Source of the DNA: Maribacter arenosus
GTDB taxonomy: Bacteria > Bacteroidota > Bacteroidia > Flavobacteriales > Flavobacteriaceae
Direction of reading: 5' to 3'
Assembly: GCF_014610845.1 (NCBI RefSeq)
Contig: NZ_JABTCG010000003.1
Coordinates: 248,001 to 312,000 of the forward strand
DNA: 64,000 nt
This document shows, piece after piece, positions 9,558-18,718 of the stretch. Both the position numbers and the translations under genes were made by a program. A model generated the notes under the pieces. That model was given only the letters and a program-made list of their open reading frames with translations. It made no database searches and was not told where the DNA came from. The first letter of the stretch is position 1. Each line of letters begins with the position of its first letter.

Positions 9558-10052
9558 CTATAACTTATTGAATTCGACCCTATCGCCAACTTCAAGTAAC
9601 CATTTTTCCGAAAGGCCTGCCTTTATTTCCAAGGCATATTTTACTGGGACTTGTGAAGGCAGTAACTTTTCATCGAAAGGTTGGGCATTTTCCTGAAAAC
9701 TTGCAATTCTTAAGTCCTCATTCAAGAAAATGATATCCAGACCGAATTCGGTATTCTTCATATGAAAAAAATGTTGCCGCACATCTGGGAATATAAACAA
9801 CATTCCTTGGTTTTCGGCCATACTCTTTCTATACATCAATCCGGTTTCGGTCTCGTAATCCGAATCGGCAATTTCGATATCGAGCGTAGTAAGGACAGAA
9901 TCAGTTTCTGCTTTATAAATTGTCAGTATACCTTCTTTGGTGAAAGTCACAGTTTCGGTTTTGATTGCTTTCTTTGTTTCATCCTTGCATGCCGAAAAGA
10001 ATATGAAAGAACCTAGTAAAATGGATGCTTTGAGCGTATTGATTTTTATCAT
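9558..10052 (-). CDS. DUF192 domain lipoprotein
   Basis: A 164-residue secreted protein with a lipoprotein signal (hydrophobic stretch ending FFSAC, Cys about residue 21). It is followed by a DUF192 domain: TGLMYRKSM, GMLFIF and HMKNTEFGLDIIFL are its conserved blocks, and it ends with the LEVGDRVEF strand. DUF192 proteins are small beta-rich extracytoplasmic proteins of unknown activity. It lies 17 bases downstream of lgt, whose product would attach the diacylglyceryl anchor to this very protein, and 4 bases before the GNAT gene. Confidence 0.9.
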   Translation of the reverse strand: MIKINTLKASILLGSFIFFSACKDETKKAIKTETVTFTKEGILTIYKAETDSVLTTLDIEIADSDYETETGLMYRKSMAENQGMLFIFPDVRQHFFHMKNTEFGLDIIFLNEDLRIASFQENAQPFDEKLLPSQVPVKYALEIKAGLSEKWLLEVGDRVEFNKL

Positions 10053-10069
10053 TACTATCTGACTTCCGA

Positions 10070-11032
10070 TTACGACCGATTACTACTTGGCCTGAACATA
10101 AAATACAGCCCGATTAAAATAAAGGGAATGCTCAGCCATTGTCCTGTTGATAATAGACCCAAGGTTTCCTCGAATCCACCTTGACTTTTCTTGACAAATT
10201 CAACAAAGAACCGAATGGTCCAAAGCAAAACCAGGAACAACCCAAAAAGGTACCCCAATTTATTTTTCTTATCGGTTTTCCAGTACAGATAATACAAAAG
10301 GATGAAAACGAAAATATAGCAAATACCCTCATATAATTGGGTAGGATGCCTATAGGGGATTTGGGCTAAATATTCTGAAAATTGGGCATTGTGCTCAATA
10401 GCATCATAGGCCGCATTGACCGTTTTTTCCTTGGTAATGGCCAGGGCTTTTGATGGATGCATGTCATCTGAATCACGAATGAATTTTGTAGCGAAAATAA
10501 AAGATTCATCCGTCACTTTCCCATTAATCTCCGAGTTGAAAAAATTGCCCAAACGAACGCAAAAGGCCCCAATGGCAACGGGTATAACAACACGGTCTAA
10601 AACCCAAAGCAGTTTGAATTCGGGAAATTTACGGGTATAGAGGTACATGCCAATAATCACACCTATTGCCGCCCCATGGCTTGCTAGCCCTGTGAAACCG
10701 GTGAACTCGTACCCATTTATAATTCCAAATAGACTGCTGTCGGCACTCTCCCGTATCGGCAAAAGAATTTCCGCAATATGATTTTTGTAATAGGGCCAAT
10801 CGTAGAATAGCACATGTCCTAACCGGGCACCTAACATGGTCGCTAAGACCGAATAAATAAATAGGGAATCGAGTTGTTCAACGGATTTTTTTTCATGGGT
10901 AAAAATACGTTTCATGATAAACCACCCAAGAGCGAAGGCAACAATCCATAGCAGATTGTAATATTTAATCTGTAGAAAACCTATTTTGAACAATGTTTCG
11001 TTAGGATTCCATATTAAGCTTAAAAAGTGCAT
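10070..11032 (-). CDS. lgt: prolipoprotein diacylglyceryl transferase
   Basis: Inner-membrane enzyme that transfers diacylglycerol from phosphatidylglycerol to the lipobox cysteine, the first step of lipoprotein maturation. At 320 residues it has the expected seven or so membrane segments. Family landmarks are GARLGHVLFYDWPYY, the HGAAIG motif, the Lgt signature RLGNFFNSEINGK and HPTQLYEG near the C-terminus. An insert between signature and HPTQLYEG (about 50 residues, with DSDDMHPSKAL) is longer than in E. coli Lgt but usual for Bacteroidota. Lipoproteins are numerous in this window, so the enzyme has many local clients. Confidence 0.96.
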   Translation of the reverse strand: MHFLSLIWNPNETLFKIGFLQIKYYNLLWIVAFALGWFIMKRIFTHEKKSVEQLDSLFIYSVLATMLGARLGHVLFYDWPYYKNHIAEILLPIRESADSSLFGIINGYEFTGFTGLASHGAAIGVIIGMYLYTRKFPEFKLLWVLDRVVIPVAIGAFCVRLGNFFNSEINGKVTDESFIFATKFIRDSDDMHPSKALAITKEKTVNAAYDAIEHNAQFSEYLAQIPYRHPTQLYEGICYIFVFILLYYLYWKTDKKNKLGYLFGLFLVLLWTIRFFVEFVKKSQGGFEETLGLLSTGQWLSIPFILIGLYFMFRPSSNRS

Positions 11033-11114
11033 ATGTAAAATTTGAATGGCTAAGATAACTATTTAGTCCAAAGTACTTCCTATGAGAACCATGGTATTTA
11101 CTACAACTTGCCCA

Positions 11115-11360
11115 CTAGGGAACAGGATCATACCCTTTGCCACCCCATGGGTGACAACTGAAGATGCGTTTCAGCGCCAACCAACCCCCTTTAAATAATC
11201 CATGTTTTTGTAAGGCCTCTAGAGTGTAGTGAGAACAGGTAGGTGAGTACCGGCATGTTGCCGGAGTATATGGGGAAATGGCATATTGATAAAATTTCAC
11301 CAAAAGCACAAAAGGGGCAATAAGAATTTTTTTTAAACTGAGTTTGGTATCCAGTCCCAT
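11115..11360 (-). CDS. yidD: membrane protein insertion efficiency factor YidD
   Basis: Small (81 aa) membrane-associated protein of the YidD/Hcp family, thought to aid YidC-dependent insertion of inner-membrane proteins. The conserved core [20 protein letters not shown] is complete and is followed by YTLEAL and [12 protein letters not shown], so the three conserved cysteines are present. The N-terminal amphipathic segment [15 protein letters not shown] would anchor it. It sits in the folE-cysS-yidD-lgt run, between the cysteinyl-tRNA synthetase and lgt genes. Confidence 0.95.
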   Translation of the reverse strand: MGLDTKLSLKKILIAPFVLLVKFYQYAISPYTPATCRYSPTCSHYTLEALQKHGLFKGGWLALKRIFSCHPWGGKGYDPVP

Positions 11361-11392
11361 AAGCCGCTGAACTTTGTTATTTTGATTGTCGT

Positions 11393-12874
11393 TTAGGAAA
11401 CACTGAAAGTGGTGCCTTCCTTACCGTCTTTCAATTGAATGCCTAAAGCCGCCAATTGATCGCGAATCTTGTCAGAAGTAGCAAAATCCTTATTGCTACG
11501 TGCCTCATTGCGCAATTGGATCAAGAGTTCAACAACCCCCTGAAGCTTGTTCGAATCCTGGTTCCTTTCCGTTTTTTGTTCCAAGCCCAATACTTCGAAT
11601 ACGAAATCATTCATGGTTTGTTGAAGCAATTCCTTGTCCGTGGTGGTAATTTTCTCCTTATCTTCTTTGATGAGATTGATATGTTTTACGGCCTCGAACA
11701 GATGGGCAATGAGTATTGGGGTATTGAAATCATCATTCATGGCATCATAACATTTCTGCCGCCACTCAGAAACATTGAAATCCGAAAGCTTGTTGGTCTT
11801 CAAATCCTTAAGATTGTCAATGGCATCCATTAATCTATAAAAGCCTTTTTCAGAGGCCAAGAGTGCATCATTGCTAAGGTCTAAAATACTGGTATAATGA
11901 GCCTGCATCATAAAAAATCGTACTACGGAGGGGCTAAATGGCTTACTTAATACTTTATTATCACCCGAAAAAATCTCACCGGGTAGGATATTGTTGCCTG
12001 TGGATTTTGCCATTTTCTGTCCATTCATGGTCAGCATATTGGCATGCAACCAATAGTTCACAGGGGAATGGCCATTGCTGGCTTCTGCCTGGGCTATTTC
12101 ACATTCGTGATGCGGGAATTTCAGGTCCATCCCACCACCATGAATATCAAAGGTTTCCCCAAGATATTTGGTGCTCATCGCAGTACATTCCAAATGCCAT
12201 CCGGGAAAACCATCCCCCCATGGCGAAGGCCATCGCATGATGTGCTGAGGCTCGGCTTTTTTCCAAAGCGCAAAATCTTGTGGGTTTTTTTTCTCGCTTT
12301 GGGCGGCCAATTCACGGGTACTGGCAATCATGTCTTCCAACTTTCTGCCACTCAATTTCCCATAATCGTAGTCCTTATTGAACTTTTTAACATCAAAATA
12401 TACAGAACCATTTACTTCATAGGCATATCCTTTCTCGAGAATTTCCTTAATGATTTCAAGTTGTTCAATGATATGTCCGGTTGCCGTTGGCTCTATACTT
12501 GGGGGTAAGAAATTGAATTGATCCAGGATATAATGAAAGTCAACGGTGTACCGCTGCACAACCTCCATGGGCTCAATTTTTTCCAATCGTGCCTTTTTTG
12601 CAATTTTATCCTCACCTTCATCGGCGTCATCTACCAAATGTCCCGCATCGGTGATATTGCGCACGTACCTAACTTTATAGCCCAAATGTCTTAGATACCT
12701 GAAAATCATATCGAACGACATAAAGGTGCGGCAGTTTCCCAAATGCACATTGCTGTATACCGTAGGACCACAAACATACATGCCCACATGACCTTCATTT
12801 ATAGGTCTGAAGATTTCTTTTTTACCGGAAAGTGAATTTGTGATTTTTAAGATTTGTTCCTGGTACAATTGCAT
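11393..12874 (-). CDS. cysS: cysteine--tRNA ligase
   Basis: Class I aminoacyl-tRNA synthetase that charges tRNA-Cys. The ATP-binding HIGH motif appears as HLGN in [13 protein letters not shown], and the KMSKS loop as KMAKS in [10 protein letters not shown]. The zinc-binding set is visible from GPTVY with its nearby Cys through WHLECTAMS and the HHECEIAQ block. I use ATG 12874 (MQLYQEQ, 493 aa). A TTG five codons upstream is possible but would abut the folE stop exactly. It follows folE in the same transcript. Function is secure. Confidence 0.96.
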   Translation of the reverse strand: MQLYQEQILKITNSLSGKKEIFRPINEGHVGMYVCGPTVYSNVHLGNCRTFMSFDMIFRYLRHLGYKVRYVRNITDAGHLVDDADEGEDKIAKKARLEKIEPMEVVQRYTVDFHYILDQFNFLPPSIEPTATGHIIEQLEIIKEILEKGYAYEVNGSVYFDVKKFNKDYDYGKLSGRKLEDMIASTRELAAQSEKKNPQDFALWKKAEPQHIMRWPSPWGDGFPGWHLECTAMSTKYLGETFDIHGGGMDLKFPHHECEIAQAEASNGHSPVNYWLHANMLTMNGQKMAKSTGNNILPGEIFSGDNKVLSKPFSPSVVRFFMMQAHYTSILDLSNDALLASEKGFYRLMDAIDNLKDLKTNKLSDFNVSEWRQKCYDAMNDDFNTPILIAHLFEAVKHINLIKEDKEKITTTDKELLQQTMNDFVFEVLGLEQKTERNQDSNKLQGVVELLIQLRNEARSNKDFATSDKIRDQLAALGIQLKDGKEGTTFSVS

Positions 12875-12889
12875 TTGAGGTGAAGACAA

Positions 12890-13570
12890 TTAAAATTTTG
12901 TATCTAGATTCAAATATTCCAAAAATTCGATTCGAAGGGCTTCGTTTTTGAATTTGCCCCCGTACTCCGCTGTCACCGTACTACTTTCGATATCCCTAAT
13001 GCCTCTGGAGTTCACACATAAGTGCTTGGCATCGATTACACATGCAACGTCATCGGTGTTCAATACTTTTTGAAGCTCTCGTACGATCTGTATATTCAAA
13101 CGTTCCTGAACTTGTGGCCTCTTGGCAAAATAGTCGACAATTCGATTCATTTTTGAAAGTCCAACAACGGTCCCATTGGAGATATATGCCACATGGGCCT
13201 TACCAACTATTGGGAGTAAATGATGTTCGCAGGTGGAATATAGGGTGATGTTCTTCTCAACCAACATTTCACCGTATTTGTATTTGTTTTCAAAGGTCGA
13301 GGATTTCGGTTTTTTTTGCGGGTCCAATCCACCAAAAATCTCTTTTACAAACATTTTTGCAACCCTATTTGGAGTGCCATTTAGACTATCATCATCTAAA
13401 TCGAGCCCTAAAGTGAGCATAATCTCCCGAACGTTTGCCCGAATGCGTTTGATTTTTTCATCCTCGTTCAACACAAAGGCATCATCGCGTAATGGGGTGT
13501 CCTCAGCTGAAGCAACGTGGTCATTTCCCATTTCTTCGAAGTGCTGTTCCAAAGTACTATCCATTTTCAT
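12890..13570 (-). CDS. folE: GTP cyclohydrolase I
   Basis: Converts GTP to 7,8-dihydroneopterin triphosphate, the first step of tetrahydrofolate synthesis. The 226-residue chain has the expected disordered acidic N-terminus. It is followed by the catalytic block STCEHHLLPIVGKAHV (zinc Cys and His residues), GLSKMNRIVDYFAKRPQVQERL and the zinc Cys in HLCVNSRG. The start at ATG 13570 fits a -7 box 22 bases upstream. It heads a minus-strand run with cysS, yidD, lgt, DUF192 and GNAT. folP, acting later in the same pathway, is at 31298. Confidence 0.96.
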   Translation of the reverse strand: MKMDSTLEQHFEEMGNDHVASAEDTPLRDDAFVLNEDEKIKRIRANVREIMLTLGLDLDDDSLNGTPNRVAKMFVKEIFGGLDPQKKPKSSTFENKYKYGEMLVEKNITLYSTCEHHLLPIVGKAHVAYISNGTVVGLSKMNRIVDYFAKRPQVQERLNIQIVRELQKVLNTDDVACVIDAKHLCVNSRGIRDIESSTVTAEYGGKFKNEALRIEFLEYLNLDTKF

Positions 13571-13591
13571 TCAAAAAACTTTACAGAACGG

Positions 13592-13599
13592 CAAAGATA
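13592..13599 (-). promoter_or_regulatory. -7 promoter box upstream of folE
   Basis: Read on the minus strand, TATCTTTG matches the Bacteroidota -7 consensus TAnnTTTG and lies about 22 bases upstream of the folE ATG. No convincing -33 TTG is seen at the expected distance, so the call is tentative. Confidence 0.45.
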
Positions 13600-13679
13600 T
13601 ACATTATATGGCACTTTATGACCTAATTGCCGTAATACACAACATAAATTAGTGTTAAGGGTGATCGCAGATTATTTTT

Positions 13680-15512
13680 ATGATTCTCAAGTTTAACCTG
13701 CCAATGAAGTATAAGGGTATTAGGTTCTTTTTAGTTTTACTGTTGGGAGTTTCCGGTGTATATGCGCAGGTAGCACCTGATTGTGGCACTGCTATTCCCA
13801 TTTGTAACAATACCCCGGTAAATGGGGGAACTATGGGTTATGGTGTCGATGACTTCGATGGGGCATTAATGTCCGGTTGTTTGGAAGAAACTACAACAGG
13901 GGCCATCGAATCCAATTCGGCTTGGTATCGTTTCAGGACGGGGGCATCTGGTCAATTAGGCTTCAATATCGGATTTGATACTTCTGAAGATTGGGATTTT
14001 GCACTGTACAAAACGAGTGATTGCAACACATTGGGAGAGCCTGTTCGTTGCAATTTTTTCGATAATCAAGATCAGAATGCATTTATTGGAGTGGGGGAGG
14101 ACCCGACAGGAACTACCGTTAATGTACAATATGAGGATTGGTTACAAGTAGAGCCAGGAGAGGATTATTATTTGTTGATCAATAATTTCAGCAACAGCAA
14201 TTCCGGTTTTTCAATACAATTTTCAGGAAGCATTTTCATCAGCAATCCTTATGATGCTTTGGATTGTTCCATTATCAGTAACTTACTGGGGCCGCCGATT
14301 TCAGCCTGTGAAAATGATATCATTACACTTGATGCAACAACAACTGATGCAACTGCATATAACTGGTTCATGGATGGTGGGAGTGGTTTTCAACCCATTA
14401 TTGGGGAAAATAACCCAACCCTTGCAGTTACAACAAATGGTGCTTACAGGGTAAACGTTACACTGCCTGATGGAAGTACCGTAATAAGTGATGTGGAAGT
14501 GGTTTATTCGGCAATGCCATTAGCAAACCCCTTGACTGATGATGCATCCTGTTCAGGAGCGACAACATATGATCTTTCACAAAAGGATACAGAGGTTTTG
14601 GGAACACAAAATCCGGCCGAATTTATCGTCAGTTATCATGCGACTTATACGGACGCCACCAATGGGACCAATGTTTTGCCCAAGGCTTTCGTTACTGGTA
14701 ATGGTTCACAGACAATTTTTGTACGGTTGTCATCGATAAGCAATCCTATGTGTTTTGACGCTAGCCAGCAATTTCAATTGACCCATCTTGAATCCCCGAT
14801 TATGGATTTCGATACGGAGGCTTACCTTTGCGCCGAAAACGCAAGTGTGGTGATTGGGGAGACCCTTCCACCAAATCCAAATTATACCTATTTGTGGGAT
14901 TCGGGAGAAACAACCGCCAATATTGAGGTGTTCCAAGCTGGCACATATACTGTAACGGCAACCAATTCACAAGGTGGGGTAACCTGTAATGACTCAAGGA
15001 CAATTAATGTTACCACATCTGTAACACCCGTAATAACCGATGTATTGATTGAGGATTTACAGGTAAAGAACACGGTTACGGTTTTGACCAATATCACTGA
15101 TCACATTGAATTTCAATTGGATGGTGGGGATTTTCAATCTTCTAACGTTTTTAGCGACGTCCTCCCAGGAATACATACGATTACCATCAATGATGTGAAT
15201 GGATGTGGCACAGTCACTGAGCAGATTGTGGTCGTGGGTTTCCCAAAATTCTTTACGCCAAATGGGGATAATCACAATGATTTATGGCATATAGATGGAA
15301 TTTCTGAACTTGAAGCCCCTATTGTGCATATTTATGATCGTTTCGGAAAATTTTTAAAACAGCTCAATGCAAGCGATATAGGTTGGGATGGCCGTTTTAA
15401 TGGCAACCCCCTACCCTCGTCTGACTATTGGTTTAAATTAAGTTATATCGATACCACGGGGCAAAGGTCAACGGCAAAATACATTAACAACCATTTCTCT
15501 CTTAAAAGATAG
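13680..15512 (+). CDS. T9SS type B sorting domain surface protein (first of tandem pair)
   Basis: A 610-residue exported protein. An N-terminal signal peptide (KGIRFFLVLLLGVSGVYAQ) is followed by a cysteine-bearing module starting PDCGTAIPIC with NSAWYRFRTGASGQLGF. Ig-like repeats of about 80 residues come next. The C-terminus is a gliding-motility-type (type B, CHU_C) sorting domain: FPKFFTPNGDNHND, IYDRFGKFLKQL, GWDGRFNG, SSDYWFKL, ending HFSLKR. Such proteins cross the outer membrane through the type IX secretion system and stay on the surface. ATG 13680 is used; ATG 13704 (MKYKGIR) gives an equally good signal peptide. The next gene is a paralog with the same ends. Ligand or function is unknown. 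Confidence 0.9.
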   Translation: MILKFNLPMKYKGIRFFLVLLLGVSGVYAQVAPDCGTAIPICNNTPVNGGTMGYGVDDFDGALMSGCLEETTTGAIESNSAWYRFRTGASGQLGFNIGFDTSEDWDFALYKTSDCNTLGEPVRCNFFDNQDQNAFIGVGEDPTGTTVNVQYEDWLQVEPGEDYYLLINNFSNSNSGFSIQFSGSIFISNPYDALDCSIISNLLGPPISACENDIITLDATTTDATAYNWFMDGGSGFQPIIGENNPTLAVTTNGAYRVNVTLPDGSTVISDVEVVYSAMPLANPLTDDASCSGATTYDLSQKDTEVLGTQNPAEFIVSYHATYTDATNGTNVLPKAFVTGNGSQTIFVRLSSISNPMCFDASQQFQLTHLESPIMDFDTEAYLCAENASVVIGETLPPNPNYTYLWDSGETTANIEVFQAGTYTVTATNSQGGVTCNDSRTINVTTSVTPVITDVLIEDLQVKNTVTVLTNITDHIEFQLDGGDFQSSNVFSDVLPGIHTITINDVNGCGTVTEQIVVVGFPKFFTPNGDNHNDLWHIDGISELEAPIVHIYDRFGKFLKQLNASDIGWDGRFNGNPLPSSDYWFKLSYIDTTGQRSTAKYINNHFSLKR

Positions 15513-15621
15513 TCGGCCAAATTATTAGGATAGGCTTGCATTTTATCGATTAACTGCATAAAATATCGCCAAAATATAATAAAATATAAGTGGTTGAGTT
15601 ATACTAGTTGTTACTGGTATA

Positions 15622-17100
15622 ATGTTAGCCCCATTTTCTATGCGAACACTTTTTTTTGTTATAGGTTGTTTTTTCCTGTTCTTAACGGGGATAAAAGCCC
15701 AAAATTCACCCGATTGTCGAAGTGCTATTCCCGTTTGCGCCGATGGGCAACCCATTATGCCTTTTGTTGATGGAACTGGTGATATCGATGATTTTGACCC
15801 CGATGTTGTTCGGCAAAGTGGTTGCTTGGAAAAAGGAAGCGTTAGTTCTGCCAATATTGAGCACAACACCTCATGGTTCGTTTTTAGGGCTGGCACAGGG
15901 GGGCAAGTAGGTTTTGATATTGAAGCATTGCCAGTTGGTGGTGTGGGAACCCCAACAGCGGAGTGGGACTTTGCGGTTTATGGTCCTTATGACCAAACCA
16001 GTGGTCAAAACTTTTGTACTATTATAGGTGATGGTACTTCTGAACCCATACGATGTAACTATGAAGTGAACACTACCAATTTTACGGGGATTGGTGTGAA
16101 TCCTGAAAATGGAGTGCCTGGGGGCCCTTTTGTAAAAGGAAGTCAGAACACCTACGATGAATGGTTGGATGTATTGCCAGGAGAGATCTACTATATATTT
16201 GTAAATAATTTTAATACGAATTTCGATGGGGATCCAGAACAATTTTCGCTGACCTTTACAGGTAGTTCGGTTGATGCCGATCAAGACAATGCCTTGGATT
16301 GTACCCTTAGGGATGAATTTTTGGGGCTGGATATCATTGCCTGCGAAGGCGACCCCGATATAGTGTTGACCGCCTTAAACTCTCCTGCAGGACCGGATAT
16401 CGCCAATGTAACTTGGACCGTGGACTATGATGATGATGGAACTATTGACGATACCTTGACAGGAACGGGAACATATGGAGCTGAGTATGTGGTGACAAGC
16501 CCCAACTCAGGTCGTTATTTTGCCGAAATCACAACAGCTTCAGGAACCCCACCTACGGTGGCTGACGTCGGAGGTATTTTGATTACTTTCTATGGGATTC
16601 CTGTACTGGAACTTGGTAACGAGGTAACAATATTAGATGACTTAGCGGATAGTAATAATGTACAATTCAATGTTGTAGGTAACGGCGACTATGAATATGC
16701 CATTAATGGGGGGGATTTTCAAGATGACCCTATTTTTAATGATGTGCCTCCGGGCATTAATACAGTGATCGTTAATGACAAAAATGGTTGTGGTACCACA
16801 GAACCCTTAGAGTTTTTAGTAGTGGGCTATCCTAAGTTCTTTACGCCCAATACCGATGGGTTCCACGATTACTGGAACGTACTGGGTATTGAGACCCTTA
16901 TTGATCCCGTTGTTCATATTTTTGACCGGTACGGGAAACTGATAAAACAATTGGATGCCACGACCATTGGCTGGGACGGCACCTTTAATGGAAGGCCTAT
17001 GCCATCCTCGGATTATTGGTTTAAGATGGAATATTCCCGTGATGAGGAAGGGGTAGTGGTTGCAAGGTCGTTGCGAACCCATTTTACTTTAAAAAGATAA
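15622..17100 (+). CDS. T9SS type B sorting domain surface protein (second of tandem pair)
   Basis: A 492-residue paralog of the preceding gene. A signal peptide ending GIKAQ leads into the same first module (PDCRSAIPVCADGQP, then NTSWFVFRAGTGGQVGF). This copy carries a longer loop with GSQNTYDEWLDVLPGEIYYIF. A middle region has one Ig-like unit fewer than its neighbour. The type B sorting domain includes YPKFFTPNTDGFHDYW, IFDRYGKLIKQL, GWDGTFNGRPMPSSDYW and ends HFTLKR. ATG 15622 is taken; ATG 15640 (MRTLFF) is a plausible shorter start. A strong terminator follows. It should be a type IX secretion substrate, possibly in adhesion or glycan binding; that role is inference only. Confidence 0.9.
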   Translation: MLAPFSMRTLFFVIGCFFLFLTGIKAQNSPDCRSAIPVCADGQPIMPFVDGTGDIDDFDPDVVRQSGCLEKGSVSSANIEHNTSWFVFRAGTGGQVGFDIEALPVGGVGTPTAEWDFAVYGPYDQTSGQNFCTIIGDGTSEPIRCNYEVNTTNFTGIGVNPENGVPGGPFVKGSQNTYDEWLDVLPGEIYYIFVNNFNTNFDGDPEQFSLTFTGSSVDADQDNALDCTLRDEFLGLDIIACEGDPDIVLTALNSPAGPDIANVTWTVDYDDDGTIDDTLTGTGTYGAEYVVTSPNSGRYFAEITTASGTPPTVADVGGILITFYGIPVLELGNEVTILDDLADSNNVQFNVVGNGDYEYAINGGDFQDDPIFNDVPPGINTVIVNDKNGCGTTEPLEFLVVGYPKFFTPNTDGFHDYWNVLGIETLIDPVVHIFDRYGKLIKQLDATTIGWDGTFNGRPMPSSDYWFKMEYSRDEEGVVVARSLRTHFTLKR

Positions 17101-17120
17101 TTTGGATAAAAATTATATAA

Positions 17121-17155
17121 AAAGACCCTTAGGTATACCATAAGGGTCTTTTTTT
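17121..17155. terminator. bidirectional terminator
   Basis: An 11-bp stem (17121-17131 AAAGACCCTTA with 17141-17151) and T runs on both strands lie between the plus-strand T9SS gene and the minus-strand FadL-type gene, serving both. Confidence 0.9.
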
Positions 17156-17176
17156 GTTCCTTAGAACTTTATTGCC

Positions 17177-18679
17177 TTAAAAATTCAATGTATAGCTTAA
17201 AGTTACATTCGTATTTGACTTGTTGATAAGGGCTGGTGTCGTAACTCCAGTATCGAACAATTGCATATTGTAATCCTGTTCGATCCTGTTCACTGCGAGA
17301 TCTAATCGACTTCCCCCGAAGTTAAAACCAATTCCCCCGGAATAACCGTTTAAATCCCCAATATTGTTGCCGTCGGCGTATGGACTTTGTTCAAACCGAT
17401 ATCCTGCCCTTAAGCTCACTTGATCAATACGATATTCGCCTCCTAATCTAAAGGAAGATACCCCATCGAGATTATTGGCAATCTGGGAATTTACTAAGGA
17501 GAAACTAGTATCACCGGCAGGTCTTAATTCTGCCTGGGACATGTCTTGGTAGCTATAGTCAAAACTTAGAAGTCCGTCTTTGCCGAAAATCATAGCCATG
17601 CTACCAGTCCACTTAGCTGGTGTCTTAATGGTGTATTCTTCAAAAAGGTTTATTATGTCATGGTTGATAAAATTAATATCATCATCGGCCAAATCTGAAT
17701 TGATGCGTTGCGAAAAATCATCGGTCAGACGATACCAGGTCGGGGATTGATAACTACCTCCCACTCTAAAATTTTCATTCACTTTCGCTATTGCCCCTAA
17801 ATTCAAAGAGAACCCCGAACCTTCGGTATGTAGAAAGTTGGAAAACTCTGTCCGTTGTATCAGAGATCCTGTATCATACCCACTTTCACGGAATTCATCG
17901 AATTGATCATAGAAAATGGTGTGAAAATTCAATGAGGCTCCCAAATATAGGTTGTCTTGGTATTGGGTAGCGAAATTCACAGTGAATTTACCATTGTATC
18001 CCGAGGTCAATCGTAAGAAATCCTGATTCACAGTATTATACAAAGCATTGCTATTGTATATTGTGGTGGCATCATCATCACTTTGGGGATCTATTATACC
18101 CCCATAATACCCTAAAAAAGCCTGTTGATCCCCAAATCCCTGAACAGCTCCGATATCCAGGTAGCCATCTTCAATATACTCACCATCCTGTAATAAAATG
18201 GAACCAAAGGGAACCCCTTGGGCGAAATTCAAGAAATAATTATCGATGCCTTGGTCACTGGTGCCCACGATACTGAATTCATCGTCGAAATTCCGTACCA
18301 GATCGTAATTGACCGCAAGGGCCATTTTTTTCCAATCCGAACCGCTATTACTTTTAAAAACAAATACCCCACCAATTTGATTAAGATCCAAATTATTGGT
18401 TTTAACACCCGAGGATGTGCCGAAATAAGTAGCCAAATTGTCCATTTGGTAATGTGAACCGGAAATCGTAAACAAGCTATTATTGAATACTGCCGCCCCT
18501 GCCGGATTGATATTGAGTGCTGATAGATCACCGCCTAAAGCGCCAAATGCCCCACCCATACCTTGAAAACGGGCAGTTCCTTGTAAATTTTCATGACTAT
18601 AACGAAGCACGTCATTAATATTTTGGGCACTTGAGATCGTGCATACCAAAAGCACTATGAAAGTTATATACCTTTTCAT
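17177..18679 (-). CDS. FadL/OmpP1-type outer membrane transport protein
   Basis: A 500-residue outer-membrane beta-barrel with a cleavable signal peptide (ITFIVLLVCTISSAQ). The N-terminal plug region is typical of the OmpP1/FadL/TodX family: QGTARFQGMGGAFGALGGD followed by LNINPAGAA. Then come many alternating amphipathic strands and a C-terminal strand ending LSYTLNF with the terminal Phe recognised by the BAM complex. Family members import long-chain fatty acids or other hydrophobic compounds; the substrate is not known here. It lies immediately downstream of the W/G/Y-rich lipoprotein gene on the same strand, with a 39-base gap. Confidence 0.87.
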   Translation of the reverse strand: MKRYITFIVLLVCTISSAQNINDVLRYSHENLQGTARFQGMGGAFGALGGDLSALNINPAGAAVFNNSLFTISGSHYQMDNLATYFGTSSGVKTNNLDLNQIGGVFVFKSNSGSDWKKMALAVNYDLVRNFDDEFSIVGTSDQGIDNYFLNFAQGVPFGSILLQDGEYIEDGYLDIGAVQGFGDQQAFLGYYGGIIDPQSDDDATTIYNSNALYNTVNQDFLRLTSGYNGKFTVNFATQYQDNLYLGASLNFHTIFYDQFDEFRESGYDTGSLIQRTEFSNFLHTEGSGFSLNLGAIAKVNENFRVGGSYQSPTWYRLTDDFSQRINSDLADDDINFINHDIINLFEEYTIKTPAKWTGSMAMIFGKDGLLSFDYSYQDMSQAELRPAGDTSFSLVNSQIANNLDGVSSFRLGGEYRIDQVSLRAGYRFEQSPYADGNNIGDLNGYSGGIGFNFGGSRLDLAVNRIEQDYNMQLFDTGVTTPALINKSNTNVTLSYTLNF

Positions 18680-18718
18680 TTTATATGATTTTTAATGTCA
18701 GTATTGATAATATAGGAT

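Noticed and set aside
12044-12508. 154-codon plus-strand frame inside cysS
   Set aside because: Antisense to the cysteinyl-tRNA synthetase catalytic domain; no recognisable features.
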